Both the position numbers and the translations under genes were made by a program. Below the pieces are notes generated by a model. The model did not search any database. It was not told the DNA's origin and saw nothing but the letters and a program-made list of their open reading frames with translations. 64,000 nt of DNA from the NCBI GenBank assembly GCA_016748015.1, contig JAAOMT010000503.1:303258-367257 (forward strand). The letters run 5' to 3'. This stretch comes from Geosiphon pyriformis (Eukaryota; Glomeromycota; Glomeromycetes; Archaeosporales; Geosiphonaceae). Shown here in pieces: positions 37,118-49,499 of this stretch (its first letter is position 1; every line of letters begins with the position of its first letter).

Positions 37118-38417
37118 TTAATCGTCTTCCATTTGCTCGTTTAGGGATTCCTGGAAAATTGAAGGAAATTAAATCAAATTGGGTAGCTGTAAAATATTGT
37201 GGAAAAATCCAAAGTTGAAAGTGAAATATTACCTTTGCCAGTCTCTCGGCTTCGTTTGCAATATCATTGGGCACAAACTGATGCCTTCTGTTTTCTGCGG
37301 TTATCCAGCTTAATTCCAGTTCAAATTCTTTGTCTTTGGCTTCATCATGGACTGTATATATTCTTGAAACATGTAATGAAGATATTTAAAAAAAAATCCC
37401 AAAGCAAAAACAACAAAATTAATGATAACTCACATTCTAGCAGCTTCTTTCACCGCGTCTAAAACGGTGAGTTCACTAAGTTTGAGCTTTTCAATTTCGG
37501 TTTTTGCACCCTGTTTTCCTTTGCCGATGGCACATCCATGGTATCCCTATGAATGATTATCCATTTTATAATTTATTGATTGGGAAGAAAGCTTGTATAG
37601 GAATTAACTAACGTCAAAGATTAGAATTACCCAGTAGACACCAGATGGTTCGACCATGAACAATTGAGGCCCTTCCTTATCGACTGTTCCAATAATGGCG
37701 CTGCTGCCGAAAGGACGAACACTCGAGTATAGAGTGTAGGCCTGTACGTATTGCCCTACTCTGTCTGCAATTGCCTATAAAAATCGTGGTATGAGATGTG
37801 CAATATAAAGAATATCGGCTTAGAAAAAATCAATGATGATACCTTGCCTGTAATTGGAGCTTTATATAGGTCTTTATAGCTCTCTGCCTCATCCCTGGCT
37901 CTATTGATAATGTGACGTCCGTCCGCTAACAAGCCCGCGGTGGCCTGCGATCAGTTTGGGGAAGTAAGGCGATACGCTTGACACAACACGCATTTTCAAA
38001 CATAAAGCTGAATCTCGTCTTCTCATACCACGCCAATATGGGTATCAACGGTTTGAATTCTGCGATTTGATCCCGGTACAAGTAATTTGGATTGTACTAA
38101 TTTTTCAACTGCCAGTACAACTCCGTCTTGGACGCGTAAACCAATGGCAGTTCTATTCAAGTATATAGTGTTCAATTATAATTCGAGAGATAACAACAAA
38201 AATCGAATCTGTTCTAGAAATTCCCAATTGTTACCCGCTGTTATCGACTGCTTTTGCAGCATATTCAACTTGAAACACCCGCCCGTCAGGTGAATAGGTA
38301 GATACTGATAAATCGTACTGCAAGTAGAAAAAAATGATTAAAGCAAGAGTCTTTCGACTGGAAAATAATAGCATTGTAAATAGCAAATTCACTTGCCCCT
38401 GTTCCAATTGAACTCAT
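37118..38417 (-). CDS. PRE10: 20S proteasome alpha subunit, alpha-type 3 (PSMA3 / yeast PRE10)
   Basis: Outer-ring alpha subunit of the 20S proteasome core (human alpha-type 3, the alpha7 position). Eight short exons: 38,417-38,397; 38,317-38,235; 38,152-38,029; 37,944-37,843; 37,774-37,631; 37,546-37,434; 37,362-37,233; 37,150-37,118, giving exactly 250 codons with stop (249 aa), the usual family length. The signature begins MSSIGTG, then [20 protein letters not shown], the N-terminal alpha-subunit motif. [10 protein letters not shown] and [21 protein letters not shown] follow, and an acidic tail [10 protein letters not shown]. The first intron has a GC donor (GGG|GCAAGT). Divergent from SRP40, 177 bp between start codons. 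Confidence 0.95.
38318..38396 (-). other. PRE10: GC-AG intron 1 of PRE10
   Basis: Donor reads GGG|GCAAGT and acceptor TTGCAG|TAC. The GC donor is otherwise a perfect match to the rest of the consensus. Splicing here joins MSSIGTG to YDLS, as in other alpha-3 subunits. Confidence 0.85.
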
Positions 38418-38594
38418 TAGGAAACAAATTAGGTTGTCAAATTCAAAAAAAGCTCGGATTAAAACAGTGACTTTCTTAAGATAAGATTTGTGGAATCCGT
38501 GTAATATTTTATAGATGTAAAATTTCATAGATGTAAACGTAAAAAAAAATTGTTCTATGGACTTTTAATGACACATTTTAATAACGGGGCAAAT
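38418..38594. promoter_or_regulatory. Shared upstream region of PRE10 and SRP40
   Basis: 177 bp between two divergent start codons, so likely a bidirectional promoter. No known motif could be named with confidence. Confidence 0.45.
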
Positions 38595-40515
38595 ATGCCT
38601 ACAAATAACAAAGGCTCAATTCCTGCTGAGCTTTATCCTATAGTGCGTAGTTTTTTGAGTGATGCAGGATTTGACAAGACTGTAAAAGTTTTTCAAAAGG
38701 AACTTGGTCAGGTTAGTAGCGTGAAATGATTGACTCTACTACGAAAACAATTACTCAAAATACAAACGTTTCTCATTTAGAAAGTGGTTAATGATGAAGT
38801 ACCGGAGGTTGACCTCCTTAAAATCTATAGTTTTTACCTTTTTCATTAGTAAGACAAGGCCTTATGATGATAGCTGAAAGGTTTATGTTTTGGCAAGCTA
38901 AACTTTTCTCTAACCTTTCGCCTGGGAATTTAAATATTATGCAGCCGTAATTCAGAGTCTAAAATACTCTTATCGAATGAACAATCAAATTCAGAAAAAA
39001 AAAAAACGGAGTATGTCGAATCAATTATTTCCTTTTGTTTCTAATCAAAAGCATCCAATTAAAAGTGCCCATCCAAATTCAAGCTCTCCATCCTCAAGTA
39101 AAAAATCACCAAAGGCTTCATCTGTTAAAAAAGATGTAAGACACGCTTCCAGAGCTTCTAGCTCCGATTCCTCAAGTGAAGAAACCTCGAGTAACGAAGA
39201 ATCTATAACTGAAGAAGAAAACTCTAAGAAGAACGGCACAAATCAATCAAAAACCAACAAAGTTATAAATAGTGATAACAGTGATGAATTTGAAGAGGAC
39301 AAAACCAAAAGTGATGGTGAAGAAAGCTCTTCAAGCGACCCAAGGGTTGATCAAATGCAACTCAAGCCCTCATCTGCCTCTGGAAAAGCTTCTACCTCTG
39401 AAGATTCTTCAGATAATAGTCAGGTGGAGCTCAAAAGAAATAATGAAACAGAAGATGAGTCTACCGATTCTGAACCTTCAAGTGATGAAGAGAAATATAT
39501 CACTGAGCCTAAGAATCAGCAAACAACAAAAAGCAGATCTGTAAACAAAAAATCTGAGAAAGAAGCTTCGACCTCTGAAACTTCAACTTCTGAAGATGAA
39601 AATAAAAAATCCCAAACCACCAATATAAAACCCATGATTGCCAAAAATTCGCCTGGATTTGAATTAAAACCAACTGAGAAAGGTAATAACAAGAAGGATG
39701 TCGTATCCAATAATGAAAAGATATTTCTGACGCAGAAACTATAACTGATTCCAGAAAAAGCAAACATGACCAAGTAGTATGAGTGAACTTTATCTTAACA
39801 TTTTCTTGAAATAATAAAAGACTAACTTAAAATTTTTCAGATTCAAGTTGGAACGGCAAACGTAAAAAGAACAATGTTGATTTATCAGAAAGTGACAGTG
39901 ACAAAAATCTAAACAAAAAGGACAAATTAAAACAAAGGTATGATATGTTTAGAGTGCAATCTCCTTTTCGATTTCTGGCTAAGATGAAACCAAAGACCTG
40001 TTATGATGACGCTTTATCTGGCTATTTAGTCGCCCCACTTTAAAAGATCAACAACGCAAAGGTAGTTCTCCAAAGAAAATAAAGGTTAGTATACTTGACT
40101 GAATTATTTCTGTAAATGCTATTTTTAATTAAGTTTCACTTTTATTTTCATTCATTTATTATAGCTTTCTGAAGATAGTACTGGCAAACAGAATGTTGGA
40201 ATAAATACTTATCAAAGAAGAATTGAGCCAGAAAAAGTTGAATTTTATGATGAAAGGCTAAAAAACAATAGCTTCCTCGCTAAAGTATGTAATGATTTAT
40301 TCATCACTAACTATACACTATTCGGTCGTAGTAATGCTTAAAACTAACTTTCATAGGATGGTGCAATTGGATCTTATGGGCATAAGGCTCATCTTGATCT
40401 TGTTGTGACAAGAGGAAGGGATTTTCGCGCGCAAAAAACAAAAAAGAAAAGAGGATCTTATCGAGGTGGGAAAATAGATATGAAATCGCATTCAATTAAA
40501 TTCAATTTTGAATGA
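38595..40515 (+). CDS. SRP40: Nucleolar phosphoprotein SRP40/NOPP140 (NOLC1 family)
   Basis: Nucleolar chaperone of snoRNPs and RNA polymerase I. The N-terminal LisH-type domain is in exons 1-2 (38,595-38,711 and 38,781-38,848): ELYPIVRSFLSDAGFDKTVKVF and VDLLKIYSFYLF. A long acidic Ser-rich exon (about 38,958-39,682) has SSSDSSSEETSS-like stretches for CK2 phosphorylation. Small exons follow at 39,841-39,937 and 40,030-40,084, then the conserved SRP40 C-terminal domain at 40,165-40,284 and 40,357-40,515 (RRIEPEKVEFYDERL, SYGHKAHLDL, KKKRGSYRGGKIDM). The acceptor near 38,957 and the donor at 39,683 are my best guesses to keep phase; an alternative coding-like stretch DISDAETITDSRKSKHD (39,720-39,770) is left unexplained. 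Confidence 0.88.
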
Positions 40516-40828
40516 CATCTGATATATCCGGCTATCAGTGCACTCAATAAATTTCGGCCATAACAGAATAGAATTCAATGAACTTTTAGTGAAAAAAACT
40601 TGGTTTTAATATTACAACAATTGTTGGTATTTAATTTTTAAACACTTCCAACTATTAAAAAAATATTAAAAACACATTTATATTAGCACTAACTTTTTTG
40701 ATTTTTAACAATAAGGAAAACATTTTTGTTTTTATGTTGAATTTAGAAATATATGATTTATTTGTTTATATACAAATATAGTCAAATATAAAATTACCAA
40801 AAAAACAATATTAGTTATTAAATGTTTT
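40516..40828. other. AT-rich spacer
   Basis: SRP40 3' UTR followed by A/T-rich DNA up to the target duplication of LINE E. Nothing else seen. Confidence 0.5.
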
Positions 40829-41176
40829 TTTATTATGATTATTGCTTAATGAGTGAAATTCAAACACTGCTTAGTTTCATACATCAAAAAAATGATCTAT
40901 ACTAGGTGTAAATCATGCATTTTCTACACATGACCAGCCACTCAGGCCAATCAAAACAATACTATACAGCTATATAAACCAAAACCAGATTACCTATGTC
41001 AGAAAGAAAAAAACCAGACTGGCAAAAGCCAAAATATATGTCAAAAGTCTCATCAATGCTGAGTAATTTAACCACACCAGCAGAAAGTCCTAAAGCCAAA
41101 CCAAAAACTGAAATGGAAGCTAAATCATCAAGAGAAATCAACACATTCTTCTCTATATAGGCACAATATTTGATGC

Positions 41177-42182
41177 TGTTATCCAAGTAGAAAAACTGAT
41201 CTGAAGTTATGAAAAAACATAACCAGAACATGACATAACACAGAATAGTGTACAATAATATTGAATAAACATGTTATAACTTACGATAATGCAAGATAAT
41301 ATGTTACAATGTGGGATAACACAGAATAATATTAGATAACATGTTATAACATAGGATAACTAGTAATAACATAGAAAAACAAAGCAATAACAGAAATAAC
41401 AAAGCAATAGTTAACAATAATGAAACAATCAGAAGCAATCCTGTAAAACCAAAAGAATGTATAAAAGCAAGTAGTAATAAAAAATAGAAAAAAGAACAGA
41501 TAAATACAAATCATTAAACAAGAACCGAATATCCATACCCCTCTTCATTTATTATATTCTCTATTTATCTTCTAAAATAAATCAATTATTAAGAAATCAA
41601 AATTATGAATTCATGTTCTTAAACTGCAAGGAATTTACATGAATTAACCATTGTTCCATATCTTCATTCCAGGACAGATGCTCTTAGCATAACCATCTTG
41701 AACTATTAATGATTTGGACCAATCACTCTTGATCATGGCAATTGACAATACTAATTTATCTTTTCTTTTCTTTTTTTTTTCTTTCTTATTTTTTGTTTGT
41801 GAAGCAGCAACATAGTAAAATCGACTGTTTGAAAATAAACTTTGTGATAGTCTGGTAAAAAAGAGAGGCTCTCCTTAGGTTTTGGATATTAACGTCATCT
41901 TGTTAGCTTACCAAAAGGGCAAAAAGACAATACCAGACCCTAACAACTGTGCTTGTTAACTCAAAGAAGAAAGCTCACATTTACAGAAAACATTGCAAAC
42001 AACAAAAGACAAACTCTGTGTCTTATAACCAAAGAACTCAACAGATAAGTTCACATCTAGGAATAGATTTTTAGAGACTGATAATTAAGACTAAGCCAAT
42101 GGAATTACATGGAAGACATATCACCAATAATTGAGAGCACCAAACGTTATCATTTCTATTACCCAGCAAGTTACCTGTAACA
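41177..42182 (+). repeat. D-family solo LTR inside LINE E
   Basis: About 1,006 bp, collinear with the D LTRs: TGTTATCCAAGTAG start, palindromic array at about 41,225-41,360, TATAAAAG at 41,460-41,467, CTGTAACA end. It interrupts the LINE between WLVC and KYCAYIEK; removing it and one copy of the 4-bp flank (ATGC/GTGC on the plus strand) restores the LINE reading. No internal sequence: a product of LTR-LTR recombination. Confidence 0.88.
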
Positions 42183-42706
42183 GTGCAGACCAACCAAATA
42201 TCCTCTCTAAAAGCAAGGCTAAGAGAACACACAAATCTAACAACTTTCAAACTAGCAATCTTGGAGATCATGGAAAACAGACACAGTTTTGCAAAACCAA
42301 TTATTAAAGACAAAGCCCTTATAAAGAGCCATAAATACAAAAGAACCAGAAACACAAGATGACAACAACTATAATACACTTGAAGAAGAATGAGAGAAAC
42401 CAAAAAGTGACTTTCAAGAATTTACATAAGAGTCCAACAACTGACACCAAGCAGAATTATCAATCTTACAAGAAAACACATGATTTGACATTTTCACATT
42501 ACCACAATATAAGCACAAAACACTAGAATAGAGTCTATTATAGAGACACTTCTGAATGGCTACAAGCAGATGATAATGCAAAGCCTTCATGAAATAAGTA
42601 CATGCATTAGCTGATGGTCTGCTAGTAAAACCAGTGGCCATGTGCAAATCAAGATGTTACACCAATAAAGAGCAAAGCCAATCAACCTTAGAAAGCAAAC
42701 TACTTG

Positions 42707-43878
42707 TCAAAAACTTAGAGCCAGAACCAACTTCCCAATGTGCATGACAAATGAAACAAAAAATATCACGAATAAAGTGTCAAAAATTGCCAGAACAATA
42801 CTACTATCAGCCATCAAGAAATGTTTACTTAAGCAAAAGGGAAGAAACCGACCAAAAAAAAAAGTGGCACCAGTAATTGTGTTGGCACACTCATTTCCTG
42901 AAACACCAGAGTAATCTTTTATCTTGTGCCAACTAACTCTCAGATTCTTATCATGAATAACATTAATAATATGCCAATGCTCAACCCAATACTGATTATA
43001 AAAATTAAGACAAATCAGATCTAATTCTGACCTACAAGCATCCAAAGCAGACTGACTATCTGAGTATAAGTGAACAGAGCTAGATGAGGAAATACACTCC
43101 AAGGCCAATACAATAGCTTGCATTTCAGCCAAAGTAGACAACATCAACTTTGATATACTGATGCTTAAACCCAAATTAATGTCTTTGAAAAAAGCAGCAG
43201 TACCAGCTTTATAGCTGACTGTGCCCAAATTCTTAGAGACTCATCCATATACACAGACAAACTACCAGTACCAATTTGAGAAAGATGCTTACAAACAGAC
43301 ACATAATTACTAGAATCAAAAATGTTCAATGGGCTAATACTACTTGAAACCATGGGAGGAGTAGGAGAAGAGAGTGAACTAGCAAGAAATGCAGCAAAAA
43401 GCTTAAACCACTCAGAAACAGAGCCATGGAGGTCCAATCTTTTCCAATGCTTAAAAGTGTACCAGTCAAAAACAGGACTGTGACAATTATGAAGCTGTTC
43501 CACAAAGGCAATACCATACCACCAGAGAGAAAAGAGGAACTTGTAAAATTTTGACTCACCCAAAATGGCAAACATGAGCACTCTATTACAAAACCAAAAA
43601 GAACTGGCCAAAGAACCACTTAGAGACAAATTGCAATCAAGAAAAATACAAATCATGCCCACCAAAAAGTTATTAGAAGCACTGACATGAATACAAACAG
43701 GAGAACTTAATGGATGAACAGGATGCCAACACAGAACTTGCAAGTCATGAGATCTATAAAAAAATAAGTAACCCAAAATTCCAACAGAGTTCATAAAACA
43801 AACAAGGAAAGCAATCTTACTTTCAGACTGAACTTGCAAAAAGGATTTTAAACCATAAAAGACAAAGTAGTGAATCAT
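42707..43878 (-). pseudogene. LINE E RT C-terminus and RNase H
   Basis: Two long open stretches in different frames (43,878-43,165 and 43,228-42,707) encode the RT-RNase H connection and an RNase H domain. D-E-D-type positions are readable in VYMDES, LALECI and LYSDSQSAL. A frameshift lies at about 43,200, within the RNase H start. No complete ORF remains. Confidence 0.75.
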
Positions 43879-44425
43879 ATTACCAGGAAAATCAAAAAAC
43901 AGATTAAACTTAAGCTTTAAGCTCTTATGAATCAGAGCATTCTACTTGTTGCATATACTAACAGGAACAAAGCTAAATTGCATTCTGTAGCTAACTATAG
44001 GATGGAGAACTGCCAATACCAAATACAAAAACTGCTTATCTGAGATGGTTTTTTTCAGAACCAAATTGGCAAAAAAACAAATGTTCAAATGCATCTTAGC
44101 CAAACTAGGCTTTAAAAGACCCTCAATAGAAAAAAAAATACCCAGATACTAATAAAACTCACCCTTTTTGGTGATAGAAATAGGTGAGTCATTGATAGAA
44201 AGAAAAAAAACACTGACCCTACTATTGATGAGAATAGTTATCATCTTGTCATTGTTGATTGAAATGTCATTAATCCAAAAAAATTTACTAACAACATTGA
44301 AAATATATTAAGTAGCACTCTGATTGTTACCAACCCAAATTATATCATCAACAAAGACACCAGCAGTGAAAAAAGAAGAAAGTCCAGCCTGAGATTTAAT
44401 ACAACTACTGCTGATTAAATGTTTT

Positions 44426-44561
44426 AATATTAAATTTTAACTAAAATATTTTGTTTTTAAACCAAATCAACATATTTATAATTTTAAATAAAACAAAAAA
44501 TTTAACAAAGTGTAATTTTTTTTACTATAATTTTATAAAATATATATTATTATTATTATTA
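44426..44561. other. AT-rich spacer with short ATT repeat
   Basis: A/T-rich DNA between LINE E and LINE F, ending in an ATT array used as LINE F target. No gene. Confidence 0.5.
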
Positions 44562-44572
44562 TTATTATTTTT

Positions 44573-46819
44573 ATCTATTTTAATAAGTAAGATCCAAACA
44601 CTGCCTAGTATAATATATCATACAAATGATCTAAACTAAGTGTGAATTATGCATTTTCTATACATAACCAGCCACTTAGGCTAGTCAGGACAACACTAGG
44701 CACTTATATGTACTGAAACTATGTTACTTATATCTAAAAAAAATAAACAAAATTTACAAAACCCAAAACTAATACCAAATGCATCTGCAATACTCAACAA
44801 TCTAAACACACCAGCCAAAAGCACCAAAGAAAGACCAGAAATTGAAACAGAAATGGAACTATCATGTGAGATCATGCCATCTTTCTCTATAATAGCTCAG
44901 TACTTAGTACACACTAGCCAAACATCATTATGAAACACAAGACAAAACTTATGCACAAAGACTACAATATGCTAAGCCACAATTTTAGAGTCTTTAAAAA
45001 CAGCAACAGATTCACGATATTACTCCTTGAAAACAAAGCTCTTACACAGAGCTGCACCAACAACAATATTAGAGATGCAAGTAGAAAGCAATCTCGAAAC
45101 ACATAAAGAAAAATAAGATAAACCTGAGCATGCCCTCCAAGCAAATACATGAATTTTCACTAATTGAGCATAACCAGCAGCATTAAATGGGCAAGAAAAC
45201 ACATGGTCTGAGATTTTAACATCACCGCAGAATAGACATATTACACTGAGGTAATTCCTATTATAAAGACATTTATGTACAGCAACCAGAAGACAATAAT
45301 ACAATGCCTTCATAAAATATGTCTGAAAATCAGCAGTCTGAGTATTAGTGAAATCAGCAGCCAAATGAAAGTCCAGATGCCACACCAAAGAAGATTTGAA
45401 CCAATCAACATCAGCATGCAGACTATTTACTAAGACTTGGGAACCAAAACCAATCTCTCAGTGCGCATGGTGAACAGATTAGAAAACTATGAACAAAATG
45501 CCTAGAATTACTGGACACTGCAGTACTACCAATTCTGAGAAAATGTTTATCAATCATATGAGAAAGATGCATATCAAAGAATACAACAGCTTTCATGAAA
45601 GCATCAGCATGTTTATTGCCCGAGACACCAGAGTGACCTCTAACTTTAACCCAATTAACATCCAAATTCTTGTGATAAATAACATTAGCAAAGTGGCAAT
45701 GCTTGATCCAACACCAATTCCTGAAATCCAGATGAGTCAACATGGATTCTGATTTGCATGCATCCAAAGCAGCTTGGCTGTCCGAAAACAAATTGACTGA
45801 ACAAGAAGAAGGAACACATTCAAAAGCCAGAGCAATAGCCTACAACTCTACCATAGTAGAAGAAACCAGCCCAGACATTCCTACACCCAAACTTAAATCA
45901 ATGTCCTTGAAAAAAACAGCAGCACCAGCTTTCATATCAAGAGTATCCAGCCCATTTAAAGAACTATCTATAAACAAAAAAAGATAACCAGAATCAACCT
46001 CCAATAGACAATCACATACAACTCTAAACTCACAAGACTCAAAAACATTAAATGAACCAACATCTGGCAACAGAAGATTGCAAATAGAAGATGACCCAAA
46101 ATCATTCAGAAAGTAAACAGAAACATTAAACCAATAAAGAACCAGGCCTTGAGGGTCTAATCTTTTCCATTGCTTAAAAGTCTTCTATTCAAAAACAGAA
46201 CCAGTACGATTGCGAAGCTGCTCAACAAAGGCAATTCCATAATGCCAAAGTGAAGAGAAACATTTATAAAAGGTGGACTCACCAAGAACAACAAACATAA
46301 GGGTTCTATTCTGAAAACAAAAAGCATTGGTTACAAGACCACTCAGAGAAAGGTTGCACCCCAAAAAAATCCAGACAATGCCAGCCAAAAAATTATCTAA
46401 AGGATTGATATTGATATGAAAAGAGAAAAACAGAAGGTAGTAAGGGTGTCAGCTGAAAACCTGCAAGTCATGTGATCTATGCATAAACAAATGACCCAAG
46501 ATATTAACAGAGTTGACAAAACTAACAACAGAAGCTAACTTGCCTTCAACCTGAACCTGTTCAAAAAACTTCAAACCATACAGAGAAGAGTGGTAAACAG
46601 CATCATTGAGAAAGTTGAGCAGCAAGCCAGATTTGGATTTTAGACCCTTGCAAATCATAGTGCCCTATTTTACACACACATTAATAGAAACAAAGCTGAA
46701 CTGAATCCTGTAGGTAATAATGGGGTGAAGAACTGCTGACACCAAATACAAGAACTGTTTGTTAGAAACAGCCTTTTTCAGCATGAAATTGGTAAAAAAC
46801 TAGACATCCAGATGAGCTC
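44573..46819 (-). mobile_element. LINE F, 5'-truncated non-LTR element
   Basis: Read right to left: RT C-terminal part (about 46,810-46,100; MICKGLKSKSGLLLNFL, YHSSLYGLKFFEQVQ, IVWIFLGCNLSLSGL), RNase H (46,070-45,560; KAGAAVFFKDIDLSLGVG, MFSDSQAALDAC, VKVRGHSGVSGNKHAD). The zinc-finger-like CLFCGDVKISDHVFSC is at about 45,240-45,190, followed by the C-terminal block. 3' end at about 44,573-44,620 has the same GTGTTTGGATCTTACTT type terminus. TTATTATTTTT at 44,562-44,572 and 46,820-46,830 is a likely target duplication, but in low-complexity DNA. Frameshifted, inactive. Confidence 0.8.
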
Positions 46820-46830
46820 TTATTATTTTT

Positions 46831-47289
46831 GTTATTTTAAAATATTAATTATTATTATTATTATTATAAATTAATACTTAATATTATTACAAATTGGTAA
46901 TTATTATTATGTAAATTTTTTTTATTTTAAATTATTATTGTATTTACAATATAATTACAATAATTATAATTTAATTTATTTATAACTTGTTATTTTTTAA
47001 TTAATAATATTAAATACAATAAAATTTAAAAAATATTTTAATAAATAAAAAACAATTTTATAATTAAAAATTAAATAATTCAAATTTTATAATTTATAAT
47101 AGTATTACTAAAAAACTTTTATTAAATATAGTTTTTTCTTAAAATATTAATTTTAATAATAATATTATTAAATTTTTAAAATCAAAAATAATAATTATAT
47201 ATTTTTGTTAATAATTTTTTTATGTTTTAACAAATATAATCTAATTATTAATTATAATATAAAAAAACTAAATTAAAATTGAATTTTTT
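46831..47289. other. AT-rich spacer
   Basis: A/T-rich, transition-decayed looking DNA with short ATT runs between LINE F and LINE G. No gene seen. Confidence 0.5.
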
Positions 47290-48732
47290 TTTTATTGCTT
47301 TATAAATGAGGTTCAAACATTACCTAGTATTATACATCAAAGAAATAATCTAAACTAGACATGAATCATGCATTTTCCACATGTGACCAACCATTTGGGC
47401 CGATTAGAACAACACTATACAGCTATGTGAACTAAAACAGAGTCACTTACATCTGAAAAAAATAAACAAGATTTGTGAAAGCCAAAATAAACACCAAAAG
47501 CATCGGCAATGCCAAGCAATTTGACCACTCCAGCCAAAAACTCTGAAGCCAAACCAGAAATTGAGACAAGAACTGAACCATCAAGGGAAATCAATCTATT
47601 TTTTTCTATGTAAGCACAATGTTTGGCACAAACTGACCAAACATTACTTCTAAGAGCAAGACTAAAAAAGTATACAAATTTAACAATCTCCAAACCAGCA
47701 ATTTTGAAATCATGAAAAACAGTAACTGTTTCATGGAACCAATCATTAAAAACAAAATTCTTAAAGAGCGCTATAGACAAAGAAGAGTCAGAAACACACA
47801 AAGACAAAAGTTGTAGTATGCCCGAAGAAGAATAAGAAAAACCAGAAACCATCTTTCAAAAGTTTACATGAGATTTCAACAACTGTCTCTGAACAGAATT
47901 ATCAATCTTATAAAAGAACACATGATCTGAAGCTTCCACATCGCCACAATATAAGCATAACACACTAGGATATAATCTATTATAAAGGCACTTCCGAACG
48001 GCAACTGGTAACTGGTGGTGTAAAGCCTTCATGAAATAAGTGCATGTATTAGCTGAAAGTCTGCTGGTGAAACCAGCAGCCATGTGCAAGTCAGGGTGCC
48101 ATACCAAAGATAAACAGTGCCAGTCAACCTCAGAAAGCAAACCACTCACCAAAATTCTGGAACCAAAACCAACCTTCCAGCATGTATGACAAATTGAATA
48201 ATAAATATTATGGACAAAATGTCTGGAATTGCCAGAAACCACAACACCATTAGTCATTATAAAGTGTTCACCCAAGTGAAAAGGAAAATACCAATCAGAA
48301 AAAGAAGCATCACTAGCAATTGTGTCAACACACTCATTTCTTGAAACACCAGAGTGGCCCTTAACCTTATGCCAGTTGACCTTCAAATTCTTACTGCAAA
48401 TAACATTAATAATATAATGATGTTCAATCCAACACTGATTACGAAAGTCGGAATACGTCAAACCCAATTCTGACTTACAAGCATCCAGAGCAGACTGACT
48501 ATCTGAAAACAAATTAACAGAATATAGAGAAGGGACATACTTCAAAGCCAGCACTATAGCCTGTAACTCCACCAAAGTAGATAACATCAAATCTGATACA
48601 CCAACACCCAAACCTAAATCAATGTCCTCAAAAAAGCCAGCAGCGCCAGCTCTACAGCCAACTGAGCCCAAATTACTAAGAGATTCATCTGTATATACTA
48701 ACAAATAATTAGTACTAATCTGTAAGAGACAA
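47290..48732 (-). mobile_element. LINE G, 3' part (RNase H to 3' end)
   Basis: 3' half of a LINE split by element A; the 5' half is at 62,581-64,000. A long open frame (48,704-47,856, 282 codons) carries RNase H (VYTDESLSNLGSVG, FEDIDLGLGVGVS, LFSDSQSALDACKSELG, WHKVKGHSGVSRNECVD) and the zinc-finger-like CLYCGDVEASDHVFFY, where the last Cys is Tyr. A second frame (47,852-47,415) has the C-terminal block (AKHCAYIEKNRLISLDGS, CLFFSDVSD). The 3' terminus has the shared GTTTGAACCTCATTTATAAAG-like end. Among the LINEs here this copy is relatively well preserved. Confidence 0.85.
47856..48704 (-). pseudogene. LINE G RNase H and zinc-finger-like region (282-codon open frame)
   Basis: Longest open LINE frame in the window. 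RNase H-like positions D (YTDES), E (LVELQAI), D (FSDSQSA) and the KGHSGV loop are in place. It is followed after ~100 residues by a C-x2-C-x8-H-x3 motif. Interrupted upstream by element A, so it cannot be translated with its RT. Confidence 0.7.
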
Positions 48733-49497
48733 TGTTACAGATAATTATTTGGGGTCTCAAGTCAAATAACAAATCCATAACTTGGTGCTTAGTTGGTACT
48801 TAGGTGTTGATATTTGAAAGTTTTGGTTGTGGAGTTCTTTGTATAATGGACAGAGATTTAATAGTTGTTTCAGTAGCCTCCCGGAATTGCAATTCCATCG
48901 AATTTTTTTCTTAGTATGGTGGCTGGTAATCCTTCTGGTAAGCTATTCTCAAATTTATGAGTGTTCTACCCTTGTTTCACGGATTTTTTACCAGTTCCTA
49001 TGACATCTGTATTTCAGTGCTTAATTCTTAATCAATTTAGTAAAACCAAAGAAATAACAAAAAGAAATAAAAAAAATAAAAAAAAATAAAAAAATAAACA
49101 AAAGCAATTGCAAGTTAGTATTCCATTAATAGCCATGATTAAGAGCTATTGTTCCAGCATGGTTAAGTATTAATTACTATCAACATGAAGTGTTGATAGT
49201 GGAGAGTGAATTTGCATGGTAAATAGTTATTTATTTGATATTTGTGAATGGAAGGTTGCTTAGATCAAATCTAAACTGAGAGGTCTGTCTTTTCTCCTTC
49301 TAATACTACTACTATATATACATAATTAATGTTCTATGAGATCACTCATATTTCTGAACAATGTGCTATGATTTCTTGAGCAATGTGCCATGATTTCTGA
49401 CATTGCTCCACATTGCTAAGCAATGTGCTTACATATTAAATACTATTCTTTCATTGGTCTGCTATTTTCTATATCTGTTTTCTTTTTATGAGTAACA
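48733..49497 (-). repeat. 3' LTR of element A
   Basis: 765-bp LTR, partner of 61,797-62,580. It contains TATATATA at 49,313-49,320 and, upstream of it on the minus strand, a tandem repeat of GAGCAATGTGCTATGATTTC-like units (about 49,333-49,430). Confidence 0.9.
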
Positions 49498-49499
49498 TT

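Larger units (their letters stand above)
40829..44413 (-). mobile_element. LINE E, 5'-truncated, with a D-family solo LTR inside
   Basis: Non-LTR element read right to left. The 5' truncation falls within RT near the catalytic box FVDDIIWVG (about 44,330-44,360). The RT thumb region follows (HYFVFYGLKSFLQVQ, CWHPVHPLSSPVCIHV), then RNase H at 43,228-42,900 (ALECISSSSSVHLYSDSQSALDAC, WHKIKDYSGVSGNECANTI). The zinc-finger-like CLYCGNVKMSNHVFSC is at about 42,500 and the conserved C-terminal block ends near 40,962. ATTAAATGTTTT at 40,817-40,828 and 44,414-44,425 is a 12-bp target duplication. Many stops; inactive. Confidence 0.85.

Noticed and set aside
38977-39773. Antisense frames opposite the SRP40 acidic exon
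   Set aside because: Arise from Ser/Glu codon repeats on the coding strand; no independent evidence.
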